64,000 bases of DNA, from positions 1-64,000 of the forward strand of contig NZ_JAPWIJ010000014.1 of NCBI RefSeq assembly GCF_027270735.1, read 5' to 3'. Source of the DNA: Rhodococcus ruber (GTDB lineage Bacteria > Actinomycetota > Actinomycetes > Mycobacteriales > Mycobacteriaceae). Below, one piece after another: positions 8,397 to 15,344 of this stretch (positions within the stretch are counted from its first letter, which is position 1; each line of letters starts with the position of its first letter). Under the pieces are notes generated by a model. The model did no database searches, had not been told where the DNA came from, and was given only the letters and a program-made list of their open reading frames with translations. The position numbers and the translations under genes are program-made.

Positions 8397-9193
8397 ATGC
8401 GACAGACACGGATGCCGGAACGCTCGAGGTCGACGACCTGACCGTGCGGCTATCCGGTAACGAGATCGTGTCCGGAGTGTCGTTGACGGCCGCGGCCGGA
8501 CGAATCACCGGTGTGATCGGGCCCAACGGGAGCGGAAAGTCCACCTTGCTGCGCGCGGTGTATCGGCATCTGAAGCCCACAGCGGGTCACATTGTCGTCG
8601 GGGACTGCGACCTGTCCGATATCTCGCCTGCCGCTCGTGCACGGATCGTTGCCTCGGTACCCCAGGAGCGCGACAGCGTGAACGGAATCACCGTCCGCGA
8701 CGTCGTGGGACTGGGACGCGTTCCGCACCAGGGGAGCTTTCGCCGCGAGTCCTCGGAGGATCGCGACGCCATCGAGCAGTCCCTGACGGAGGTCGGCCTG
8801 AGCGACAAGGCGACTCGACGCTTTCAATCGTTGTCCGGTGGCGAGAAGCAGCGAGTGCTGCTCGCCCGTTGCTTTGCGCAACGAGCGCATGTGTTCGTAC
8901 TCGACGAGCCCACCAACCATCTCGACGTCGCCCACCAGGTTCAGTTGTTGACACTGTTGAAGGATCGGGGTGACACCTGCCTGATGACATTGCACGACCT
9001 CGGCGTCGCTGCGGCGGTGTGCGACGACCTTTACGTGCTGTCCAGGGGAGCTGTTGTAGCGTCTGGACCACCGCGTGCGGTGTTGACCTCGGAGTTGCTG
9101 CGTTCCGTATTCGCCATTCGTGCCAGCGTCGGTACCCACCCGTTGACCGGGGGATTACAGATCTCGATCGACTACCTCGGCGAACCAGGGTGA
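8393..9193 (+). CDS. ABC transporter ATP-binding protein (FepC/BtuD type)
   Basis: Cytoplasmic ATPase powering the importer, 266 residues. Walker A is GPNGSGKST near residue 43, the signature motif is LSGGEKQR near residue 144, Walker B is VFVLDEPTNHLD near residue 165, and the switch His is in MTLHDLG. The start ATG at 8393 overlaps the permease stop and is preceded by GGGAGGAGAA, a strong ribosome-binding site. The frame remains open far upstream, but that part is antiparallel coding noise inside the permease gene. The three genes form one operon. Confidence 0.93.
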   Translation: MNATDTDAGTLEVDDLTVRLSGNEIVSGVSLTAAAGRITGVIGPNGSGKSTLLRAVYRHLKPTAGHIVVGDCDLSDISPAARARIVASVPQERDSVNGITVRDVVGLGRVPHQGSFRRESSEDRDAIEQSLTEVGLSDKATRRFQSLSGGEKQRVLLARCFAQRAHVFVLDEPTNHLDVAHQVQLLTLLKDRGDTCLMTLHDLGVAAAVCDDLYVLSRGAVVASGPPRAVLTSELLRSVFAIRASVGTHPLTGGLQISIDYLGEPG

Positions 9194-9694
9194 CATCGCC
9201 CATGTGGCTTACTGCAACGAGCACCAGAGAATTCCGATTTGACTGCCGGTACACCTGAACCCGCTGTATTGCTGCCGTCGCCCGTATCGGCTGCGACGGT
9301 TACGCCTCCGGTTCGGGTATCGATTTCGCCGCCGGTACCGTCGTACAGTTTCAGTCGATCGGTGGGGTCGATTCAACCTGCATGGGGGGTGCTTGTTCGA
9401 TCCAGGACGACTACCGGCCTTGCTGCGACTCGCGCTGGACTCCGCACGAAGCGATCATCGATCCTGTCCTGCCGCGTAAGTTTTACCCCAACGCGGCCGG
9501 TGCCGACCTTACAGACGCGAAGACGGTTCGACGGCAACAACATCCGTTGATGGCGCAATCGCTGCAGTTCGAGGCGATGCTAACTCGGCGTTGCCGTATG
9601 CAGTGCTCCGTCAGGGGTCGCACTTCGCGGGCAGTGAATGACGGCACCGGTTTCTGCGTTCGGAAGTGTTGTGACCGCCCGCGTATCCGACGCT
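9194..9694. other. Intergenic region between ABC importer and sigC
   Basis: About 500 bases without a supported gene. A plus-strand frame (9239-9550) is open but Ser/Pro/Arg-rich and lacks any family signature, so I do not call it. The flanking genes converge here. No T-rich hairpin terminator was evident. Confidence 0.4.
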
Positions 9695-10270
9695 CTAGCC
9701 GGTGTTCTGCCCGTCGGCGCGCGATGCCGTGATCAATTGCTCGCGGGCGCGTGCCACTCGGGAGCGGACCGTCCCGATCGGGCACCCGCACACCTGTGCG
9801 GCTTCGTCATAGGACAGGCCGAGTACTTGCGTGAGTATCAGCGCTTCGCGCCGCTCGGCCGGAAGCCCCGCGAGCAACATCCGTACCTCGACGAGGTCTT
9901 CGGACGAGTTCGAGGACGAGGCCGAGGCAGCGTGGGCGGAGTCGGCGACGGCGATCCAATCGTCGCTGCCGACCAGACGAGGACGGGACATCGCCGAACG
10001 CACCTGGTCGACGGCCACGCGCCGGGCGATCGACAGCAGCCACGTTCGCGCCGAGGACTGAGCGGCAAAACGCGGCAGGGACTTCATCGCGCGCAGATAG
10101 GTTTCCTGGGTGAGGTCGTCGGCTGCGGACACCGAGCTCAAATGAGCGAGAAAACGCCACACATCGCGTTGGGTGTCTCGGATGAACGATTCGAGGGCTC
10201 GGTGATCGCCCCGACCGGCAGCGAGCGCCAACTCGGTGGTGTGCGCGTCGTGTTCGGCCCGTGAACTCAC
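9695..10270 (-). CDS. sigC: RNA polymerase ECF sigma factor, SigC type
   Basis: ECF sigma factor of 191 residues. Region 2 includes DVWRFLAHLSSVSAADDLTQETYLRAM and SSARTWLLSIARRVAVDQVRS. Region 4 is LLAGLPAERREALILTQVLGLSYDEAAQV followed by GTVRSRVARAREQL. The chosen GTG start (VSSRAEHDAH) keeps the gene off the divergent zinc-finger gene; an upstream ATG at 10345 would make the two overlap. No anti-sigma factor of usual form is adjacent. In Mycobacterium tuberculosis SigC has been linked to copper acquisition (ctpB and the nrp lipopeptide locus; from memory). The context here, a copper ATPase and oxidase-assembly genes, agrees. It probably directs the GGGAAC-N17-CGAC promoters in this window. 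Confidence 0.85.
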   Translation of the reverse strand: MSSRAEHDAHTTELALAAGRGDHRALESFIRDTQRDVWRFLAHLSSVSAADDLTQETYLRAMKSLPRFAAQSSARTWLLSIARRVAVDQVRSAMSRPRLVGSDDWIAVADSAHAASASSSNSSEDLVEVRMLLAGLPAERREALILTQVLGLSYDEAAQVCGCPIGTVRSRVARAREQLITASRADGQNTG

Positions 10271-10296
10271 GCCCGCAACAGTAGGGGACCGGTGCC

Positions 10297-10323
10297 GGGA
10301 ACTTAGCGCCAGCCCTGCGCGAC
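10297..10323 (+). promoter_or_regulatory. ECF-type promoter GGGAAC-N17-CGAC for zinc-finger/copper-ATPase operon
   Basis: GGGAAC at 10297-10302, 17 bases, CGAC at 10320-10323. The GTG start of the next gene begins at 10333, again the tenth base after CGAC, exactly as at 6293. It lies in the 62-bp gap between sigC and the divergent operon. The reverse strand of the gap carries no such motif, so sigC itself is not obviously autoregulated through it. Confidence 0.75.
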
Positions 10324-10332
10324 ACTGTAGAA

Positions 10333-11091
10333 GTGGACTGCTCACTAGTGCGAGAAGCTCTGTCAGCGCGCGTCGACGGAGAACGAGAGCCCGTGCCCTC
10401 CGAACGCACGGACGAGCATCTCGCTACCTGCACCGAATGCCAGGCATGGTACGCATCGGCAACCGCGCTCACCCGCAGCTTGCGTGTCAGATCGGTCGGT
10501 CGGACCCCGGATCTGACAGCGAGCATTCTCACCACCGTCGGTGTGCCCGTTCCGGGCAGCCGGCCGCAGCGATTCCTACGTTGGGTCAGCCGTGATCACC
10601 CCTGGCGTGCTGCATTGGCCGTGATTGCACTGGCCCAGTTGGCCCTCGGGCTCAGCCAAATCTTCGGCATCGGGCACGATCACGTCCACGGCGGAATGGT
10701 CATGGACAGCGAGGCGATGACCGGGCATCTGTTCAACGAAAGCACCGCCTGGAACCTTGCTGTGGGCGTCGGATTCCTGTTCGCCGCATGGCGCCCGGCA
10801 GCGACCAACGGATTGCTACCGGTGTTGGCGACGTTCACTGTCCTGCTGACGGTCTTCGTGATCACCGATTCGATAGCCGGGCAGGTCACCGCCGAACGAG
10901 TGGCATCGCACGCCATCATTGCCGTCGGAGTGCTGGTGACGGTGATGGTTCGGCACCGCTACAACGACGCCGGGTCCCCGACCCCACATCGATTGCCCGC
11001 CGATCCCGAGGCGGACATCGAGCTTCCCGACGGCGCTCGTTACGGACGACGGCGTGGACACCTTCGCGATACGAACGACCCGGCGGCCTGA
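10333..11091 (+). CDS. Zinc-finger (zf-HC2) multi-pass membrane protein next to SigC
   Basis: 252 residues. The N-terminus has the anti-sigma-like zinc-binding pattern (DCSLVREALSARVDGE, then HLATCTECQAW). Four to five hydrophobic segments follow from about residue 90 (WRAALAVIALAQLALGLSQIFGIG). The loop GHDHVHGGMVMD is rich in His and Met and could bind copper. Its start is a GTG lying ten bases after the promoter, so it is probably leaderless. It is divergent from sigC and followed after 48 bp by the copper ATPase. An anti-sigma or metal-sensing role for SigC is plausible but unproven. Mycobacterial relatives sit in the same kind of locus. Confidence 0.7.
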   Translation: MDCSLVREALSARVDGEREPVPSERTDEHLATCTECQAWYASATALTRSLRVRSVGRTPDLTASILTTVGVPVPGSRPQRFLRWVSRDHPWRAALAVIALAQLALGLSQIFGIGHDHVHGGMVMDSEAMTGHLFNESTAWNLAVGVGFLFAAWRPAATNGLLPVLATFTVLLTVFVITDSIAGQVTAERVASHAIIAVGVLVTVMVRHRYNDAGSPTPHRLPADPEADIELPDGARYGRRRGHLRDTNDPAA

Positions 11092-11139
11092 CCCGCGCTC
11101 GCGTGAACAGCCCGCACTACCGACGAGAGAACTGATCCG

Positions 11140-13425
11140 ATGTCTGTGAGCACCACACCCGCCCCTACCTCCGAACCCGGTGACATTTCGGCCCCTGCCG
11201 GAACCGACACGATTCGAATCGCGCTCTCGGTCACCGGGATGACATGTGGAGCCTGCGCGAACCGAGTGGAGCGCACGCTGAACAAGATCGACGGGGTCCG
11301 GGCATCGGTGAACTACGCCACCGCCATCGCCACCATCGATGCACCCACCACATCCACGTCGACACAACTATGCGAGGTCGTCGCGGCCGCCGGTTACGGT
11401 GCCGAGCCGTTCGTCGACCACTCCAGCGTCGACACCTCCGCCGAGGACGCGCACACCCGCGACATCTTCCGACGCCTGGTCGTCGCGTTGGTGTTGTTCA
11501 TACCGATCGCGGACCTGTCGATCATGTTCGCGGTGGTCCCCAGTACCCGCATCCCCGGCTGGCAGTTCGTCCTGCTGGCCTTGGCAATTCCGGTGGTGGG
11601 GTGGGCGGCCCTGCCGTTCCACCGCGCCGCTCTGGTGGGCCTGCGGCACCGCACCAGCACGATGGACACCCTGGTCTCCTCCGGCATCATCGCCGCGACC
11701 GGCTGGTCGCTGTATTCGATGTTCTTCCGTATCTCCACCGCAGACGAAACCCGCGGCATCTGGGCCGCGATCGTGTCGAGCGATTCGATCTACCTCGAAG
11801 TCGCGGCCGGTGTCACCGTCTTCGTTCTCGCCGGCCGCTACTTCGAGGCCAAAGCCAAACGCCGAGCAGGGGGCGCGCTGCGGGCCTTGGCCGCACTCGG
11901 CGCACGCGATGTGTCGGTGCTGCTGCGCGACGGCAACGAACTACGCATCCCGGTCGCCGAGCTCAAGGAAGGCCAGCGGTTCGTGGTGCGGCCCGGTGAA
12001 GTGATCGCAGCCGACGGCCTCGTGATCGACGGCTCCTGCACCGTCGACACCAGCGCTATGACAGGTGAGTCGCTGCCCGTCGACATACAGAGCGGGTCTG
12101 CGGTGATCGGCGGAACCGTGGTCCTCGATGGCCGTCTGGTGGTCGAAGCTGCGGCGGTCGGATCGGACACCGCGCTCGCAGGCATGATCCGACTCGTCGA
12201 CGCAGCACAGTCGGGCAAAGCTGATCTGCAGCGTCTCGCCGACCGTATCTCCGGGGTGTTCGTGCCCATCGTGTTCGTACTCTCCGCGCTGACATTGATC
12301 GGGTGGCGGATCGGGACCGGCGAGGTGGACACCGCGGTCAGCGCTGCGCTCGCAGTGCTGATCATCGCCTGTCCCTGCGCGCTCGGGTTGGCGACACCGA
12401 CGGCCCTGATGGTTGCTTCCGGCCGCGGGGCCCAGCTCGGAGTGTTCATCAAAGGCCACCACGCCCTGGAAGCAACCAGGACCGTCGACACCGTGGTGTT
12501 CGACAAGACCGGCACCATCACCACCGGCGCGTTGACCTTCGAATCGATCGTCGTCGCCCATGGTGCCGATGAGAACGAGATGCTGCTCCTCGCCGGTGCC
12601 GTCGAACACGCCTCCGAACATGCCGTCGCCGCCGCGATCGTCGACGCAGCCCGCTCCCGCTGCGGCGAGCTCGAGCCGGTCGAGGACTTCGTAGCGGTGC
12701 CCGGTATGGGAGCCCACGGCCGGGTCCACGGGCGATTCGTCGAGATCGGCCGCAGACGACTGTTCGAGGACCGGGGATCGGTGATCCCGCGAACGTTGAC
12801 GAGCGCACAGGACCGCAGTGACACGATCGGAGCCACCTCGGTCTACCTGGCGGTCGACGGGATCGTCCGGGCCGTGCTGGCCCTCTCCGACACCGTCAAA
12901 CCCTCCGCTGCCGCTGCGATCGCCCACCTGCACGCTCTCGGGCTGAGGACATTGTTGGTCACCGGCGACAACGCCTACGCGGCACAGGTCGCCGCCGACG
13001 CAGTCGGAATAGACGAGGTCATTGCCGAGGTACTGCCCGAGGGCAAGGTCGACATCATCGCCTCACTGAAGGAGGCCGGCCGGACGGTGGCAATGGTGGG
13101 TGATGGCATCAACGACGGGCCGGCATTGGCGACGGCGGATCTCGGTTTGGCCATCGGCGCAGGCACCGACGTCGCCATCGGTGCCGCGGACATCATCGTC
13201 GTGCGCGACGACCTCGGTGCTGTGGTCGATTCACTGGGCCTGGCCAAGGCCACGCTGTCGACCATCAAGGGAAACATGGTGTGGGCGTTCGGATACAACA
13301 TCGCCGCCATCCCGATCGCGGCCGCCGGTCTGCTCAACCCACTCCTCGCGGGTGCTGCCATGGCGTTCTCGTCGTTCTTCGTCGTCTCGAACAGCCTCCG
13401 GCTGCGCCGATACCGCGCTTCGTAG
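11140..13425 (+). CDS. Copper-translocating P1B-type ATPase (CtpA/CtpB class)
   Basis: 761-residue heavy-metal transport ATPase. An N-terminal HMA domain carries the metal site GMTCGACANR (about residue 31). The actuator domain has TGESLPVD. The transmembrane metal site is CPC at residues 411-413 (IIACPCALGLATPTALM). The phosphorylated Asp455 lies in DKTGT, the nucleotide domain has HASEHAVAAA, and the hinge is MVGDGINDGPAL. CPC plus HMA points to Cu(I). It is downstream of the zinc-finger gene in one SigC-type operon. CtpA/CtpB-type pumps move copper out of the cytoplasm towards cuproenzymes rather than acting only in resistance, which would fit the oxidase-assembly genes nearby (inference). 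Confidence 0.92.
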   Translation: MSVSTTPAPTSEPGDISAPAGTDTIRIALSVTGMTCGACANRVERTLNKIDGVRASVNYATAIATIDAPTTSTSTQLCEVVAAAGYGAEPFVDHSSVDTSAEDAHTRDIFRRLVVALVLFIPIADLSIMFAVVPSTRIPGWQFVLLALAIPVVGWAALPFHRAALVGLRHRTSTMDTLVSSGIIAATGWSLYSMFFRISTADETRGIWAAIVSSDSIYLEVAAGVTVFVLAGRYFEAKAKRRAGGALRALAALGARDVSVLLRDGNELRIPVAELKEGQRFVVRPGEVIAADGLVIDGSCTVDTSAMTGESLPVDIQSGSAVIGGTVVLDGRLVVEAAAVGSDTALAGMIRLVDAAQSGKADLQRLADRISGVFVPIVFVLSALTLIGWRIGTGEVDTAVSAALAVLIIACPCALGLATPTALMVASGRGAQLGVFIKGHHALEATRTVDTVVFDKTGTITTGALTFESIVVAHGADENEMLLLAGAVEHASEHAVAAAIVDAARSRCGELEPVEDFVAVPGMGAHGRVHGRFVEIGRRRLFEDRGSVIPRTLTSAQDRSDTIGATSVYLAVDGIVRAVLALSDTVKPSAAAAIAHLHALGLRTLLVTGDNAYAAQVAADAVGIDEVIAEVLPEGKVDIIASLKEAGRTVAMVGDGINDGPALATADLGLAIGAGTDVAIGAADIIVVRDDLGAVVDSLGLAKATLSTIKGNMVWAFGYNIAAIPIAAAGLLNPLLAGAAMAFSSFFVVSNSLRLRRYRAS

Positions 13426-13788
13426 TGAACGTACGACCGAATACCTCGGCACCGAAAAACTCGTGTTGCCGCCTCGGTGAACGCCCTCTACCCCGCCCGG
13501 TCAGCCACCAGGTGGATTCGCACCGAAGCCGCCGCCGCGATAACCGCGGTCGGTCGCACGCACCAGCTCGGAAGTGTCCGCGTTCGTCCGGGAACTTTTC
13601 CATACCGCACCGCGACTGCTGATTGACCGAGTCCTGCGACAGCGACAGCGGCACCGGCGCGGTCATCGGGCGGCTCGGTGCGGCAGCCTGACCGCGCTGT
13701 GGCTGCGTCTGGCGTTCAGGGCAGACCGGCACCTTCTCACGCACTTGATCGACCCGTACCGACCGAACCGACAAAAGGATCCCTTCCC
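13426..13788. other. Intergenic region upstream of DsbA-like gene
   Basis: 363 bases with no supported gene. It holds the ECF-type promoter at 13590-13616, leaving a leader of about 165 bases before the GTG at 13789. An in-frame GTG at 13678 would add 37 Pro/Arg-rich residues to the DsbA-like protein and has no good ribosome-binding site, so I did not use it. Confidence 0.5.
13590..13616 (+). promoter_or_regulatory. ECF-type promoter GGGAAC-N17-CGAC upstream of DsbA/VKOR pair
   Basis: GGGAAC at 13590-13595 and CGAC at 13613-13616, 17 bases apart. Unlike the copies at 6257 and 10297, the downstream gene starts 173 bases away with its own ribosome-binding site, so this transcript would have a leader. 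It places the thiol-oxidation pair in the same inferred SigC regulon. Confidence 0.65.
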
Positions 13789-14523
13789 GTGCCCAAGACT
13801 GCCCGGACTCAGCTCAACACCCTCGCCGCGGCCGAACATCGTCGATCGATCTGGGTCCGCATCGGCGTCACCGCCGCACTGGTGGCGTTCGCATTGATCG
13901 TCGGCATCATCGTGATCGCAAGCCGCGATTCGTCGACGCAGACTGCGGCGGAACCGACATCGGTCACCGAGACCGGGGCTCTGCGCGCCGCAAGCCCGAA
14001 TGTTGAACTCGCCGAGGGCGCACGCTCACCCAAGCGTGTTCTGACGATCTACGAGGACTTTCAATGCCCGGTGTGCAAGAACTTCGAAGCCACGTTCGGT
14101 AGCAACCTGGACGAGCTTCGCACCAGCGGAATTGCGGCGATCGACTATCATCCCATTGCCATCCTCGACCGCATGTCCTCCACCGACTATTCCACCCGTG
14201 CGGCGAATGCGTCACTGTGCGTAGCTGATTCGTCGATCGACACCTGGTTGGGCTTCCACTCCGCGGCATACGAGCAGCAGCCAGCCGAAGGCGGTTCAGG
14301 GCTGACCGACGAGGAACTGACCGACATGGCCGTCGCCGCGGGAGCGCCCGACACCGTCCAGGACTGCATCACCGGCGGCCATTACGCCGACTGGGTTGGC
14401 GATTCGACCCGCTCGGTGCTCGAGACCAACATCAACGCCACGCCCACCGTTCTGCTCAACGGCGAACCCCTCGATCTGAGCACACCCGCAGCTCTCGATG
14501 CTGCAGTGCGCGCCATCCCGTGA
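13789..14523 (+). CDS. DsbA-like membrane-anchored thiol-disulfide oxidoreductase
   Basis: 244 residues. A short basic N-terminus is followed by one membrane helix (VTAALVAFALIVGIIVIAS). The extracytoplasmic thioredoxin-fold domain opens VLTIYEDFQCPVCKNFE with the CxxC active site C93-P-V-C96, and has the cis-Pro loop ATPTVLLNG near residue 220. This is the Thioredoxin_4/DsbA-like type common in actinobacteria. The GTG start at 13789 is chosen because AAAGGAT lies 9 bases upstream. The VKOR gene overlaps its stop (GTGA). The VKOR partner should keep it oxidised, so it would form disulfides in exported proteins. Confidence 0.85.
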   Translation: MPKTARTQLNTLAAAEHRRSIWVRIGVTAALVAFALIVGIIVIASRDSSTQTAAEPTSVTETGALRAASPNVELAEGARSPKRVLTIYEDFQCPVCKNFEATFGSNLDELRTSGIAAIDYHPIAILDRMSSTDYSTRAANASLCVADSSIDTWLGFHSAAYEQQPAEGGSGLTDEELTDMAVAAGAPDTVQDCITGGHYADWVGDSTRSVLETNINATPTVLLNGEPLDLSTPAALDAAVRAIP

Positions 14524-15107
14524 ACGACATGACCGACACCGCTCCTACGCAACGGCGTAGGCACGGAGCTGCCGGGGCGGGATGGGGGATTTTCGTCGCA
14601 GGAACCGTGGGACTGCTCGCATCGCTGATCTTGGTGATCGAACGGTACGAGTTACTCCTCGACCCCAGTTACGTTCCCTCGTGCAGCCTGAACCCGGTGC
14701 TGTCCTGCGGGTCGGTGATGACCGCGCCGCAGGCAGCGCTGCTGGGTTTCCCCAACCCCATCATCGGGATCCCTGCGTTCAGTGTCGTGGTGGTCACTGG
14801 AGTCCTCATCCTCGGCGCGGTCGCGGTACCGCGCTGGTATTGGATAGGCCTCGCCGCAGGTCTGTCGGCGGGTGTGGTGTTCGTGCACTGGCTGATATTC
14901 GAGAGTCTCTACCGTATCGGGGCCTTGTGCCCGTATTGCATGGCCGTGTGGGCCGTGACGATCCCCCTCTGGCTCACCGAACTGGCACGGGCCAGTGCCT
15001 GGCCGGTGTTGCGCGCATGGACTTGGCCGATCGTAGCGATCTGGTACACCGTGGTAGTGCTGCTGTGCATTGAGCGGTTCTGGGAGTACTGGCGCACTCT
15101 GCTCTGA
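14520..15107 (+). CDS. Vitamin K epoxide reductase (VKOR) family protein
   Basis: 195-residue four- to five-helix membrane protein that passes electrons from a DsbA-like partner to quinone. The loop cysteines are in SCSLNPVLSCGSV and the redox centre is CPYC in LYRIGALCPYCMAVWAVT. NPIIGIPAF matches the family's conserved loop. The GTG start overlaps the upstream stop, so it is translationally coupled with the DsbA-like gene. The two make a complete disulfide-forming system, apparently placed in a copper/oxidase regulon. Confidence 0.9.
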   Translation: MNDMTDTAPTQRRRHGAAGAGWGIFVAGTVGLLASLILVIERYELLLDPSYVPSCSLNPVLSCGSVMTAPQAALLGFPNPIIGIPAFSVVVVTGVLILGAVAVPRWYWIGLAAGLSAGVVFVHWLIFESLYRIGALCPYCMAVWAVTIPLWLTELARASAWPVLRAWTWPIVAIWYTVVVLLCIERFWEYWRTLL

Positions 15108-15155
15108 CCAGACTGCCTCTCATAGTCCGCGGCCGCGGGGTCGTAGTGGTGTACG

Positions 15156-15344
15156 TCAGGTAGATGTCATACGACCGGTGGCTGCGGCGAGAACGACAGC
15201 GAACACGATGATGGCCGCAACACCGACCCACCGTACGTCGCGCCAGTGCTCGGCGCGGGAGGCGAGCCACGCCGCTCCGCCCGCCGAGAGGATCATTCCG
15301 GTGAAGAAAACGGTCTCGGTCACGATGTGTTGTGGTCCAATCAC
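15156..15344 (-). CDS. Small membrane protein coupled to CopD-CtaG gene
   Basis: 62 residues with two hydrophobic segments (VFFTGMILSAGGAAWLASRA and WVGVAAIIVFAVVLAAAT). Its ATG overlaps the stop of the 670-residue CopD-CtaG gene by 4 bases, which favours a real coupled gene. No named family is recognised. It may assist the assembly protein upstream. It converges with the VKOR gene. Confidence 0.6.
   Translation of the reverse strand: MIGPQHIVTETVFFTGMILSAGGAAWLASRAEHWRDVRWVGVAAIIVFAVVLAAATGRMTST

Noticed and set aside
11838..12933. Two long open frames (about 330 codons each) on the minus strand opposite the copper ATPase
   Set aside because: They are antisense to a gene with all P1B-ATPase motifs in order. 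Their products are Ser/Arg/Asp-rich without domains, as expected from high-GC shadow frames.
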